This document shows positions 5,546 through 11,140 of a stretch of 27,900 bases of DNA, piece after piece (the first letter of the stretch is position 1; every line of letters starts with the position of its first letter). The notes below the pieces were generated by a model, which saw only the letters and a program-made list of their open reading frames with translations, did no database searches and had not been told where the DNA came from. The translations under genes and the position numbers were made by a program. The DNA is taken from IMG/VR virus record IMGVR_UViG_3300044998_000766, positions 1-27,900 of that record; one strand, 5' to 3'. This stretch comes from a virus.

Positions 5546-5558
5546 ACGGCATCGGTAG
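5409..5558 (+). CDS. Overlapping small basic protein (candidate)
   Basis: 49 aa in a different frame from both neighbours. It starts at GTG 5409 after AGGGGG (5396-5401) and stops at TAG 5556-5558. The peptide is Trp/Arg-rich and repetitive (WRFLARLADGRARRWLRRGD, then AAVKAACWLRVAAWLRARRGE), as in some small phage proteins. Third-position GC by hand count is about 80% here versus about 70% for the overlapping tail of the 5102 gene. Either this is a real nested gene or a frameshift joins it to the HTH protein. It is too short to be sure. Confidence 0.4.
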   Translation: MWRFLARLADGRARRWLRRGDRAAVKAACWLRVAAWLRARRGEAHERHR

Positions 5559-6483
5559 GCCATCGGTCCTGCACCAGCGCATGGCGGCGCTGGTGGCCTT
5601 CGTTCGTGCCGAGGCCGCCGCGGGGCGGCAGGCGCCGGGCAATGCCGCGCTCGCGCGGGTGCTCGGCCTGCGCGGGCTGACCGGCGCGAAGGAAGTGCTG
5701 GCGGAGGCCGAGGCGCGCGGGCTGCTCGTCGTGGAGCGCGGCCCCGCCTGGCGCATCATGTCCGCGCCGGACGGCGCCTGGCGCACCGCCCCGCCCGTGC
5801 CGCGGCCGCAGCCGCAGGGCGGGCGCCCATCCTCCTTCGATGCCGGCGAGGATGCCGCGCTGCGCGCCGCCTGGGCCGAGGGGCTGACGCTCGGCGCCAT
5901 CGCCGCGCGGCTCGGGCGCAGCCGCAACAGCATCGCCGGGCGCGTGCGTCGGCTCGGCCTGCCGCCGCGGCCCTCGCCGATCGGCCAGCGCGCGCCCGAG
6001 CGCGAGAAGAAGCCCGCGCGCGTGACGGTGCGCGACCTGCAGCGCGCCGCGCGCATCGCCGCCCGCCGCGCCGTCGCGCCCATCCGCAGCGATGGCGTGC
6101 GGCCCGTCACCTATGCCGGCGCGAAGGGCCTCGCCCGCGCGCAGGCCAACAGCATCCCGGCGGCGCCTCGCGCGCCCGTCGGCGATCCGGCGCCCGTCCG
6201 GTCAACGGGTGGTCTCTTGGACGTTTCCTCCCTTGACCTACCCCGGTCGGTGGCCCCGGCCGGGGGATTTTCCGGCCCCGGCGGCTGCCGCTGGCCGATG
6301 TGGGGAAACCGGGAGCGTCCGAGCCACGTCTATTGCGGAGCGCCCGTCAGCCACCGGCGGGACGGCACCCCGCGCCCCTACTGCGAGGCGCACGCCGCGC
6401 GCGCCTTCACCGACAAGATGGAGGGCGAGCCCGGCCATGTGATCACGCGCGGCACCTTCGCCTGGGGCGGGGTGCGCGCGTGA
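5542..6483 (+). CDS. GcrA-like regulator with N-terminal winged helix
   Basis: 313 aa. Residues about 12-70 look like a winged helix of LexA/MarR style (NAALARVLGLRGLTGAKEVL, then AEAEARGLLVVERG). Residues 99-142 match the GcrA N-terminal helix-turn-helix (a Glu-Asp-Ala-Ala-Leu-Arg start, then WAEGLTLGAIAARLGRSRNS, then IAGRVRRLGLPPR). Residues 248-290 match the GcrA C-terminal sigma-70-binding region: GCRWPMWG, CGAPV, PYCEAHAARAF. GcrA is an alphaproteobacterial cell-cycle activator that binds sigma-70 holoenzyme at CcrM-methylated GANTC promoters; cellular forms are about 170-220 aa and lack the extra N-terminal domain. The phage protein may steer host polymerase to phage promoters. It sits in an operon with overlaps on both sides. 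Confidence 0.85.
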   Translation: MNGIGRPSVLHQRMAALVAFVRAEAAAGRQAPGNAALARVLGLRGLTGAKEVLAEAEARGLLVVERGPAWRIMSAPDGAWRTAPPVPRPQPQGGRPSSFDAGEDAALRAAWAEGLTLGAIAARLGRSRNSIAGRVRRLGLPPRPSPIGQRAPEREKKPARVTVRDLQRAARIAARRAVAPIRSDGVRPVTYAGAKGLARAQANSIPAAPRAPVGDPAPVRSTGGLLDVSSLDLPRSVAPAGGFSGPGGCRWPMWGNRERPSHVYCGAPVSHRRDGTPRPYCEAHAARAFTDKMEGEPGHVITRGTFAWGGVRA

Positions 6484-6767
6484 GCGGCGATGTGCTTGGC
6501 GGCCTGACGGAAGGCGAGGAGCAGCGCCGCGCCGATGTCGCGCTGCATGTCCTCTCGGTGCTGCGCGCCCGCGCCTTCACGCCGGCGGACCAAGTGATGG
6601 TGCTGATGATGGTCGCGGGCTCGCTCATCGCCACCAACACGCCGCGCCAGGAGGACCGGATCGCCGCCGTGCTCTTTGCCGGCCGCGCGCTCGGCAGCGG
6701 CGTCTCCGGCGCGGCGCAGGCGCTCGACGAATGGATGGCCGAGATCCCGGCGGAGGGCCGCGCATGA
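6480..6767 (+). CDS. Small helical protein, unknown
   Basis: 95 aa, not recognised. The GTG start at 6480 overlaps the TGA of the GcrA-like gene as GTGA. Predicted helical throughout, with a moderately hydrophobic middle (TPADQVMVLMMVAGSLIATN) that could be a buried helix rather than a membrane span. It is coupled to both neighbours by 4-bp overlaps. Confidence 0.75.
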   Translation: MSGDVLGGLTEGEEQRRADVALHVLSVLRARAFTPADQVMVLMMVAGSLIATNTPRQEDRIAAVLFAGRALGSGVSGAAQALDEWMAEIPAEGRA

Positions 6768-7012
6768 GCCTGCGATGGTCCCACGATCCGCGGCGGGATC
6801 TCTACACCGCGCGCTGCGGCTCGCAGTTGCAGGGGATGGCGCGGGTCTGGCTGCACGCCGATGGCTGGCGCTGGGCGCTCGACATGCTGCCCGAAGACCA
6901 GGAGCCGGTGATCCGCTCCACCGTCGGCTACGCCACGGCCGAGGAAGCGATCGGCATGGTCGAGGCGCAGGCGGTGATCTGGCCCGTGCTGGTGCGGGAG
7001 GCGGTGCGGTGA
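6764..7012 (+). CDS. Small protein, unknown
   Basis: 82 aa, not recognised. It begins MSLRWSHDPRRDLYTARCGS, with alternating aromatic and charged residues suggesting a small beta-rich domain (ARVWLHADGWRWALDML; STVGYATAEEAIGMVEAQA). This resembles the many small strand-helix proteins in phage early regions that wrap a single substrate or partner. ATGA overlap with the preceding gene. Function unknown. Confidence 0.75.
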   Translation: MSLRWSHDPRRDLYTARCGSQLQGMARVWLHADGWRWALDMLPEDQEPVIRSTVGYATAEEAIGMVEAQAVIWPVLVREAVR

Positions 7013-7038
7013 GCGCGCGATCGGCGAGGGAGGTGGCC

Positions 7039-7467
7039 ATGGCGGATGACATAGACACGGTGCGCGTGAACGGTGGCCCGCCGGTGCCCCTTTCGGAGGT
7101 CAAGCGGGCGGTGCTTGTGGCCACGGCCGCCAAACGTCGAGATCGGGCGCTCTCCACGAGCGGCGATCAGCGCGACATCGAAGCGCCCGACGGGGCAGGA
7201 GTTCACCCGCGACAGTTGGAGCGAGAGGCCGAAGCGGGTGGAATCGCGGCCGACCGGCTGCGCTCGATCATCGAGCGGATCGAGCGGCTGGAGGAGGAGA
7301 AGGAGGCGCTCTCCTCCGACATCAAGGACATCATGTCGGAGGCGAAGTCGGCCGGCTTCGACGTCAAGGTGATCCGCCAGGTGCTGCGCATCCGCAAGCA
7401 GGAGCCCGCCGAGGTGGAGGAGCAGGAGGCGCTGCTCGACCTCTACCGCCGCGCGCTCGGAATGTGA
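7039..7467 (+). CDS. GapR-like DNA-binding protein (DUF2312) with N-terminal extension
   Basis: 142 aa. Residues 73-142 are a canonical DUF2312/GapR core: RLRSIIERIERLEEEKEALS, a DIKDIMSEAKSAGFDVKVIR block and QVLRIRKQ, ending LLDLYRRALG. In Caulobacter, GapR is about 89 aa, encircles overtwisted AT-rich DNA as a tetramer and stimulates type II topoisomerases during replication. Here about 70 extra residues precede the core (charged, poorly conserved-looking, with a basic KRRDRALS segment). AGGGAGGT before the ATG at 7039 supports that start; a GTG at 7009 would add 10 residues. It lies upstream of the helicase and candidate origin, so a role in phage DNA topology is plausible. Confidence 0.9.
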   Translation: MADDIDTVRVNGGPPVPLSEVKRAVLVATAAKRRDRALSTSGDQRDIEAPDGAGVHPRQLEREAEAGGIAADRLRSIIERIERLEEEKEALSSDIKDIMSEAKSAGFDVKVIRQVLRIRKQEPAEVEEQEALLDLYRRALGM

Positions 7468-7472
7468 CGCCG

Positions 7473-7562
7473 ATGACCGTGGATCAGGCCTGGTCCCTGA
7501 CTGTGCTTGCCATTGCCGCGGTCGTGGCTGGCATGATTTTGCGGCAGATCGTGGCCACATGA
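7473..7562 (+). CDS. Tiny single-pass membrane protein (29 aa)
   Basis: 29 aa. After MTVDQAW there is one hydrophobic segment, SLTVLAIAAVVAGMIL (8-23), and a short RQIVAT tail. Its TGA (7560-7562) overlaps the next ATG (7559) as ATGA, and it starts 5 bp after the GapR-like stop, so it fills an otherwise empty gap in the operon exactly. Role unknown. Confidence 0.6.
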   Translation: MTVDQAWSLTVLAIAAVVAGMILRQIVAT

Positions 7563-8116
7563 GCGCCGCGCTCGAAACCCCGCCCGATGACGCCGCCGCC
7601 TGGGCGGCCGAGGCCGCGCGCTGGTGGCAGGAGCGGCATCCGCTCCCGCGCCTCGGCACGCCGGAGGGCGACGCGCCCGCATGGTCCTTCGCCAATGTCT
7701 GCGCCGGGTATGACGAGGCCTCGATGGCGCGCGTGCTGGTCGAGATGGGGCTGCGGCGCGTCGCGACGCTGGCGCGCGGGGATATCCGCTGGTGGCCGCC
7801 GGAATACCACCGTGCCTCCCGCCATTGGGAGCGGGAGGAAGCGGCGCGGCTCAACCGCTTCCTCCGTGGCAGCCGTGTCTTCCTGATGCAGGAGCGTGGC
7901 GGCGCGGGCCGCGTGATCCCGCCGCCCGACCTGATGCTCGCCGTGGATGTGGACGCCGGTGCCGGCGCCTGGCGTACGCTCTCGGGCGGTGCCGTGGGGG
8001 AGGACTGGATCAGCCTCGGCGCCTTCTGCTGGCGGGTCGGCCGCGGCGCGGCGGCGGCGCGGATCGTGCGCATCTGCGGCTACAGGAGGTTGCCCCGTGT
8101 CGGCGACCTCCGATGA
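7559..8116 (+). CDS. Protein of unknown function upstream of the helicase
   Basis: 185 aa, family not recognised. The first 90 residues are Trp-rich and helical (WAAEAARWWQERHPLPRLG; YDEASMARVLVEMGLRRVA; DIRWWPPEYHRASRHWEREE). They are followed by a beta-like segment (GSRVFLMQERGGAGRVIPPP) and a basic C-terminus. Its stop lies 17 bp inside the helicase gene, and the helicase Shine-Dalgarno sequence lies within its 3' end, so the two are translationally coupled. The position suggests a replication accessory factor (for example a helicase partner), but no motif confirms it. Confidence 0.75.
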   Translation: MSAALETPPDDAAAWAAEAARWWQERHPLPRLGTPEGDAPAWSFANVCAGYDEASMARVLVEMGLRRVATLARGDIRWWPPEYHRASRHWEREEAARLNRFLRGSRVFLMQERGGAGRVIPPPDLMLAVDVDAGAGAWRTLSGGAVGEDWISLGAFCWRVGRGAAAARIVRICGYRRLPRVGDLR

Positions 8117-9398
8117 CAATGACGACTTCGCCGCGGCCGAGGCGGCGGCGATCGCGCAGTTCTCCGTCATCCCCGGCGGGCGGCGCGCGCCGCTGCGGGC
8201 CGAGCAGCGCGGCGGGCCGCCGCCGCTCTGGGTGGAATCGGGCGCCTGGGACGAGAGCGCCATCCCGCCGCGCCCCTGGCTCGCGCGCGGCTACCTGCTG
8301 CGCGGCAGCGTCACCGTGCTCGCCGGGGTGGGCTCGGCGGGCAAGTCATCGCTCTGCGTCTCCTACGCTGTCGCGCTCGCCCTCGGCATGCGCTTCGGGC
8401 GGTTCGAGCCGGCCGGGCTGCCGGAGTTCCAGGATGCCGGCGCGCCGAAGCGCAAGGTGCTGCTCTACAACGTTGAGGATGACGACGACGAGCAGCGCCG
8501 CCGCCTCAGCGCCGCGCTGCGCCAGTTCGGGGCCGCCCCGGCCGATCTCGACGGCCACGTCTTCCGCTGCGGTCCGGCGAGCATCGGCACCCTGCTCGAG
8601 CGCGACGCCTACAGCGGCGCCGTGGGCTTCACCGATGCCTGGCACGCGCTGGAAGGGCTGATCGCGCACCACAAGCCGGACCTCGTGGTCCTCGACCCGC
8701 TGGTCGAGCTGCACACGGCCGAGGAGAACGACAACACCGCGCTGCGCGCCGTCATCGCGCATCTGCGCGGCATCGCCCAGCGGCACCGCTGCGCGCTGGT
8801 GCTGGTCCATCACACGCGCAAGGGCGCCGAGGCGGGGGACATGGAGGGCATCCGCGGCGCCGGCAGCATCGTCGGCGCGGCGCGCATCGCGCTGACCTGC
8901 GCGCCCATGACGCGGGAGGAAGCGGATGCGCTCGGCGTGCCGCTCGATCTCCGGCGGCGCTTCTTCCGGGTGGACAACGCCAAGGCGAACTACTCCCCGG
9001 CGACCGAGGCGGCGTGGCACGAGCTCACGGAATACGAGCTCGACAACGGGGACTACGTGGCCGCGGCCGTGCCCTGGAAACCGCAGGATGGCGCCGCGGC
9101 CGGGCTGGGCGGCGCGGCGCCCGAGGCGCTCGCGCTGCTCGAGGCCGAGGTCGCGCGCGGCACCGAGCACGGACCCTACAGTCCGCGGCTCGAACCGCAC
9201 GAGCTGCGCAGCGTGGCAGCGGTGATGGCGCGGCTCGGGATCGAGAAGCCCGTCGCCCAGCGGTCGGCGCTGCGCTGGCTGATGGGGCGGGGCTTCACCG
9301 TGCAGCAATACCGGGACGCGCAGAGGCGCATCCGCAAGGGCCTGCGTGCCCATGATGGCGGCCCCGAAGCGCGCTGGCTGGATGCGGCCGATGCATAG
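8097..9398 (+). CDS. RepA-like AAA (RecA-fold) replication helicase
   Basis: 433 aa. Walker A GVGSAGKSS at 77-85; Walker B DLVVLD ending at Asp200; then a sensor-like strand ALVLVHHTRKG (233-243) and the conserved RGAGSIVGAARIAL (253-266). This order is typical of AAA_25/RepA hexameric helicases of plasmids and phages (RSF1010 RepA, related to DnaB). The C-terminal 150 residues are less conserved and include a helical domain (about 345-420) that could bind DNA or a partner. GTG start at 8097 is set by AGGAGGT six nt upstream. It would unwind DNA at the adjacent repeat-rich region, the likely origin. Its last codons already contain one copy of the GCCCCGAA repeat (9361-9368). Confidence 0.88.
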   Translation: MSATSDDNDDFAAAEAAAIAQFSVIPGGRRAPLRAEQRGGPPPLWVESGAWDESAIPPRPWLARGYLLRGSVTVLAGVGSAGKSSLCVSYAVALALGMRFGRFEPAGLPEFQDAGAPKRKVLLYNVEDDDDEQRRRLSAALRQFGAAPADLDGHVFRCGPASIGTLLERDAYSGAVGFTDAWHALEGLIAHHKPDLVVLDPLVELHTAEENDNTALRAVIAHLRGIAQRHRCALVLVHHTRKGAEAGDMEGIRGAGSIVGAARIALTCAPMTREEADALGVPLDLRRRFFRVDNAKANYSPATEAAWHELTEYELDNGDYVAAAVPWKPQDGAAAGLGGAAPEALALLEAEVARGTEHGPYSPRLEPHELRSVAAVMARLGIEKPVAQRSALRWLMGRGFTVQQYRDAQRRIRKGLRAHDGGPEARWLDAADA

Positions 9399-9431
9399 GC
9401 AGGAATGGACCGCCCCGAAAGCGCCCCGAAA

Positions 9432-9453
9432 GCGCCCCGAAGTGGAGGGGCGC
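9432..9453. repeat. Perfect hairpin in the origin block
   Basis: GCGCCCC (9432-9438) pairs with GGGGCGC (9447-9453) around an 8-nt loop. It includes one of the GCCCCGAA iterons. Confidence 0.5.
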
Positions 9454-9535
9454 GGCGCAACTTCGGGGCGCCCCGAAAGCGCCCCGAAAGCGCCCCGGAA
9501 ATCAGGGGGCGGCGCAACTTCGGGGCGGGGGCAAG

Positions 9536-9555
9536 AATGGCGGAAAACCGCCATT
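9536..9555. repeat. Perfect AAAA-loop hairpin
   Basis: AATGGCGG (9536-9543), loop AAAA, CCGCCATT (9548-9555): 8-bp perfect stem, followed by TTTCGG. It is distinct in sequence from the iterons. It could be a rho-independent terminator after the helicase gene (T run short) or a single-strand initiation hairpin. Confidence 0.55.
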
Positions 9556-9570
9556 TTCGGGGGCCTCGCC

Positions 9571-9599
9571 TACGCGCGTGCGCGCGTGCGCGCGCGCAC
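9571..9599. other. Alternating purine-pyrimidine tract (Z-DNA-prone)
   Basis: 29 consecutive bases alternate strictly between pyrimidine and purine, mostly CG and GT/CA steps (TACGCGCGTGCG... to ...GCGCAC). Such tracts readily form left-handed Z-DNA under negative supercoiling. It lies at the centre of the repeat block, between the two iteron groups. Confidence 0.7.
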
Positions 9600-9731
9600 C
9601 CCCTTCGGGGGTGGGGTTTTCGGGGCGCTTTCGGGGCGCCCCCGGAAAAGCGCCCCGAAGATCGCCCCGGCCTGGGGGCCGGAGCGACTTCGGGGCGGTC
9701 TTCGGGGCGGCGGCATCAGGCGGGGGTGGGC

Positions 9732-10304
9732 ATGAGCGCATCGGCGGTGATGGATCGGCAGATCGTGCTGGAAGACCTTCCGGCGCCCTACTGCACGCCG
9801 GAGGCGGTCGCCGCCCGCTACCGCCCGGAGCCTGTCGAGGTGGCGGAGGACGAAGCGCCGCGCCTGCGCCCGCTGCGCCGCGACCCGCTGATCCTGCTCG
9901 AGGCCGATGGCGCCATTACCACGAAGCAGCGCGAGGCGGGGCAGGAGATCCTGCGCGTGTTCACCGCCATCACCGCCGCCGCCGCGCCGCGCGGCGTGTG
10001 CGGCTATGCCGAGCGGCTGTCGCGCAGCACGAGCGATGACCTGCCGGTCTCCCTGCGCCTGGCCTACACCAACCGCTACGGCCCGTGGCGGGACTGGGCG
10101 GGGCGAGAGCCCGCCAGCCGCCGCCAGCGCCGCGCGTCGCTCGCGGACCTGACGCTGCTGGTCTGCGTGGATGGGCTGGGGCAGGACCAGGCGGGCTTGC
10201 GGCTCGGCATGTGCAGGCGGTCCGTCGTGGCGCGGCTGGCATACAGCCTGCACCACTACTGCCTGCTGGCGGGCTGGATCGCGCCCGAGAAATCGGCCGC
10301 TTGA
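9732..10304 (+). CDS. DUF6456-like protein with C-terminal HTH
   Basis: 190 aa. The middle (about 55-85) has RRDPLILLEADGAITTKQRE, like the 'R-x-P-L-x-x-L-x-x-x-G-x-I...R-x-AG' opening of DUF6456 proteins of Alphaproteobacteria. The C-terminal 60 residues (ADLTLLVCVDGLGQDQAGLR, then RSVVARLAYSLHHYCLLAGW) form a likely helix-turn-helix. The family is found as small DNA-binding regulators. A longer in-frame reading from 9405 would read through the iteron block and is rejected as low complexity, though it is open. As the last gene of the early operon, a switch-to-late role is possible. Similarity is by eye. Confidence 0.75.
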   Translation: MSASAVMDRQIVLEDLPAPYCTPEAVAARYRPEPVEVAEDEAPRLRPLRRDPLILLEADGAITTKQREAGQEILRVFTAITAAAAPRGVCGYAERLSRSTSDDLPVSLRLAYTNRYGPWRDWAGREPASRRQRRASLADLTLLVCVDGLGQDQAGLRLGMCRRSVVARLAYSLHHYCLLAGWIAPEKSAA

Positions 10305-10345
10305 CTTTCACCCGGTTTCAGCACCAAAAATCTCCATCGTCGCGA

Positions 10346-10383
10346 ATCGCGCCCGGCAGGGGTCAGCCCCTTCCGGGCGCGAT
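10346..10383 (+). terminator. Long near-perfect hairpin, terminator or leader structure
   Basis: ATCGCGCCCGG (10346-10356) pairs over 11 bp with CCGGGCGCGAT (10373-10383). After one mismatch the stem continues with AGGGG/CCCCT around a TCAG loop (10363-10366). There is no good T run, so an intrinsic terminator is only one option; the end of the early operon is a natural place for it. It ends 20 nt before the TTG start of the next gene, so it could also affect that gene's translation. TTGACT at 10301-10306 is a possible -35 for a late promoter, with no clear -10. Confidence 0.5.
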
Positions 10384-10403
10384 GCTTTCGGGGGGCAGGT
10401 GCC

Positions 10404-11000
10404 TTGCTGACCGTCTCCGTCAGCGCCGATTTCGAGCGCCTGCGCCTCACCCTCGATGACTTCGGCCGCCGTCAGCTCCCCTACGCCGCAGCCCGTGCCT
10501 TGACCGCCACGGTCCAGGGCGCCCGGCGTGAGGTGCAGGAAGGCATGCCGCGGGTGTTCGACCGCCCGACGCCCTTCACGCAGCGCGGCATATCCATCCG
10601 CTCCGCGACGCGGAACAACCTCGAAGCCGCCGTGCTGGTCCTGCCGGTGCAGGCCTCCTACCTCCGCATCCAGGAGCAGGGCCTTCGCCGTGAGCCGAAG
10701 CGCCGCGCGCTGGTCACGCCGGCTGCGGTTCGCCTGAACCAGTATGGCAACATCCCGGCCCGTGCCCTGGCTCGGATGAAGGGCCGATCGGATGTCTTCG
10801 TGGGCACGGTGAGAGGCATCGGCGGCTTCTGGCAGCGCCTGCCGGATCGAGGTCTGCGCCTGTTAGCCCGCTTCGAGGGGCCGAAGAAGGGCGCCGAGCG
10901 CCCCTTCTTCTTCCCCGCGGTCGAGCGATCCCTGCGCCGCGACTTCAACCGCCTCATGGGCGACGCGCTGGCCGAGGCGCTGCGGACGGCCAGGCCCTAG
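10404..11000 (+). CDS. Putative minor tail/tail-completion-like structural protein
   Basis: 198 aa, basic (many Arg), starting at TTG after GGGGGGCAGGT. Features include a helical opening with ALTATVQGARREVQEGMPRV, a Phe-Asp-Arg-Pro-Thr-Pro-Phe-Thr segment, and GPKKGAERPFFFPAVERSL followed by a C-terminal helix. This layout resembles HK97 gp10 / lambda gpZ-type tail-completion proteins (helix, strands, then a C-terminal helix), but I cannot prove family membership. Oddly, it lies upstream of the terminase genes and the candidate cos region, away from the tail module, in the first position of the late region. Alternative: a phage-specific protein unrelated to tails. Confidence 0.7.
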   Translation: MLTVSVSADFERLRLTLDDFGRRQLPYAAARALTATVQGARREVQEGMPRVFDRPTPFTQRGISIRSATRNNLEAAVLVLPVQASYLRIQEQGLRREPKRRALVTPAAVRLNQYGNIPARALARMKGRSDVFVGTVRGIGGFWQRLPDRGLRLLARFEGPKKGAERPFFFPAVERSLRRDFNRLMGDALAEALRTARP

Positions 11001-11140
11001 GGGGGGCTCCGGGTCCTTCCCGCCGGACGCCCCACCGCGCGTATTTCGCGCCGCGGTCGGACGCCGAATTTTTGTGCAGAAACAATGGGTTCTGTTGTGG
11101 TTCGCTTTGCGGTTTGCGCGCGACCTTGGAGGTGAGGCCG
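11001..11140. other. Non-coding region before terminase, candidate cos site
   Basis: 140 bp directly upstream of the Nu1-like gene, where lambda-type phages have cos. GGGC-TCCGG (11004-11012) pairs with CCGGA-C-GCCC (11023-11032) with one bulge. GCGCG-TATTT-CGCGC (11037-11051) is a perfect inverted repeat. CGGACGCC occurs twice, 34 bp apart (11024-11031, 11058-11065), like terminase recognition repeats. An AT-richer stretch follows at about 11067-11110, unusual in this GC-rich window, and could bend or host a promoter. No cohesive-end cut can be read from sequence alone. Confidence 0.4.

Larger units (their letters stand above)
9399..9731. repeat. Non-coding repeat block, candidate replication origin
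   Basis: This 333-bp block between helicase and next gene has 12 exact GCCCCGAA octamers in either direction, plus one just inside the helicase end. Direct copies start at 9412, 9423, 9434, 9470, 9481 and 9652; inverted copies (TTCGGGGC) at 9462, 9519, 9619, 9630, 9689 and 9701. Several are spaced exactly 11 bp, one DNA turn. 9462-9477 is a perfect 16-bp palindrome, and GGCGCAACTTCGGGGCG occurs twice (9454-9470, 9512-9528). Iteron-like arrays next to a RepA-type helicase suggest an origin. Open frames cross it, but the 11-bp period is not a multiple of three and the peptides are low complexity. Confidence 0.65.

Noticed and set aside
9405-9731. Upstream in-frame extension of the DUF6456-like gene across the repeats, and an alternative frame from 9346
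   Set aside because: The peptide consists of repeat translations (SAPKAPR, RNFGA). The 11-bp repeat period is not codon-sized and both strands show repeats, so DNA-level function is more likely. An open frame alone is weak evidence here, though a leader peptide cannot be excluded.
9399-9731. CRISPR array
   Set aside because: Repeats are 8 bp, in both orientations and irregularly spaced; there are no 25-40-bp repeats with unique spacers and no cas genes in the window.
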